From contig CAZNSG010000020.1 in NCBI GenBank assembly GCA_964575715.1, forward strand, positions 1-23,179: a stretch of 23,179 bases of DNA, in the 5' to 3' direction. This stretch comes from PNAI01 sp964575715. GTDB lineage: Bacteria; Pseudomonadota; Alphaproteobacteria; Rhizobiales; Xanthobacteraceae. A program made the translations under genes and the position numbers. Each line of letters begins with the position of its first letter. The first letter of the stretch is position 1. Below are positions 23,020 to 23,179 of the stretch, in pieces. The notes below the pieces were generated by a model, which saw only the letters and a program-made list of their open reading frames with translations, searched no databases and was not told the DNA's origin.

Positions 23020-23179
23020 TGACCAGGCCGTCGCTTTCGGTAGAGTCGAGATGTGACGCGGTGGCTGTAGGTGGAACCTATCTGTTGCCGCCTCTTTCGT
23101 CTGGCGGTGCCTCAATAGTTCCACCATGGCTCCGTTTCCACATCCCGCTCATCGAACCGGACATGCAGATTTCCCGCAT
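23020..23179 (-). mobile_element. Probable group II intron / reverse transcriptase 5' remnant (cut by window edge)
   Basis: Read on the minus strand, the right edge begins with ATGCGGGAAATCTGCATG, a 7-bp stem with G-U pairs, then TCCGGTTCGATGAGCG. This resembles the hairpin found in group II introns just before the reverse-transcriptase frame. The frame from the edge reads ...KRSHGGTIEAPPDERGGNR and stops at 23080-23078; similar R-HGGTIEAPPDERGGN strings precede group II maturases. No reverse transcriptase follows before the PNPOx-fold gene, so it is a fragment or a decayed copy. Recognition is from memory of such elements and was not searched. Confidence 0.5.

Overview
The window looks like a stretch of core chromosome from an alphaproteobacterium of the Rhizobiales (Hyphomicrobiales), closest in style to the Bradyrhizobium / Rhodopseudomonas / Xanthobacteraceae group. 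The evidence is the alphaproteobacterial 16S rRNA 5' half at the left edge, the high-GC codon use, a metX-metW pair divergent from an aroQ-hisC-tyrA cluster, an ftsE-ftsX-ydcF-plsC run divergent from a zinc-ribbon/cpdR pair, and a TTAA-N7-TTAA CtrA-type site. I cannot name the genus from this sequence.

Layout. 1-519: 5' part of a 16S rRNA gene on the minus strand, running off the left edge, with a structured leader and a strong promoter at 924-953. 1338-5945: an M23 cell-wall endopeptidase (+) convergent with the ClpB disaggregase (-). 6101-8828: a MOSC-domain protein (+), then a secreted CHAP/TIGR02594-type protein (-) with a clear intrinsic terminator and a 30-bp in-frame tandem repeat. 8163-10018: metX-metW (-), methionine biosynthesis from homoserine. 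10149-13121: a chorismate mutase with a long C-terminal domain, hisC and a prephenate/arogenate dehydrogenase (+), which form an aromatic amino acid operon. 13113-14989: a DUF2125 membrane-anchored protein (-) and a ChaC-type gamma-glutamylcyclotransferase (+). 14996-18162: ftsE, ftsX, a YdcF-like protein and a PlsC-type acyltransferase, one minus-strand operon of division and envelope functions. 18314-19734: a CtrA-type box, a zinc-ribbon membrane protein and a CpdR-like single-domain response regulator (+). 19774-21577: two copies of a 95/96-bp palindromic element that flank rlpA (+) and an orphan Bug-type solute-binding protein (-). 21590-22908: truA (-) and a pyridoxamine-oxidase-fold protein (+). 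22909-23179: no intact gene, but the last ~160 bp read on the minus strand like the region around a group II intron reverse-transcriptase start, cut by the window edge.

How the genes work together. Three themes recur: cell envelope and division (M23 peptidase, CHAP protein, RlpA, FtsEX, PlsC, YdcF, possibly DUF2125), amino acid biosynthesis (metXW; aroQ-hisC-tyrA), and housekeeping (rRNA, ClpB, TruA). The CtrA box next to cpdR is the most interesting regulatory signal, because CpdR controls CtrA proteolysis in relatives.

I found no defence system, prophage, CRISPR array or large novel operon. The most unusual items are the two cloverleaf-like repeats, the CtrA-type box, the possibly degenerate prephenate-dehydratase-like domain fused to chorismate mutase, the group II intron-like remnant at the right edge, and a 31-codon ORF directly before rlpA.
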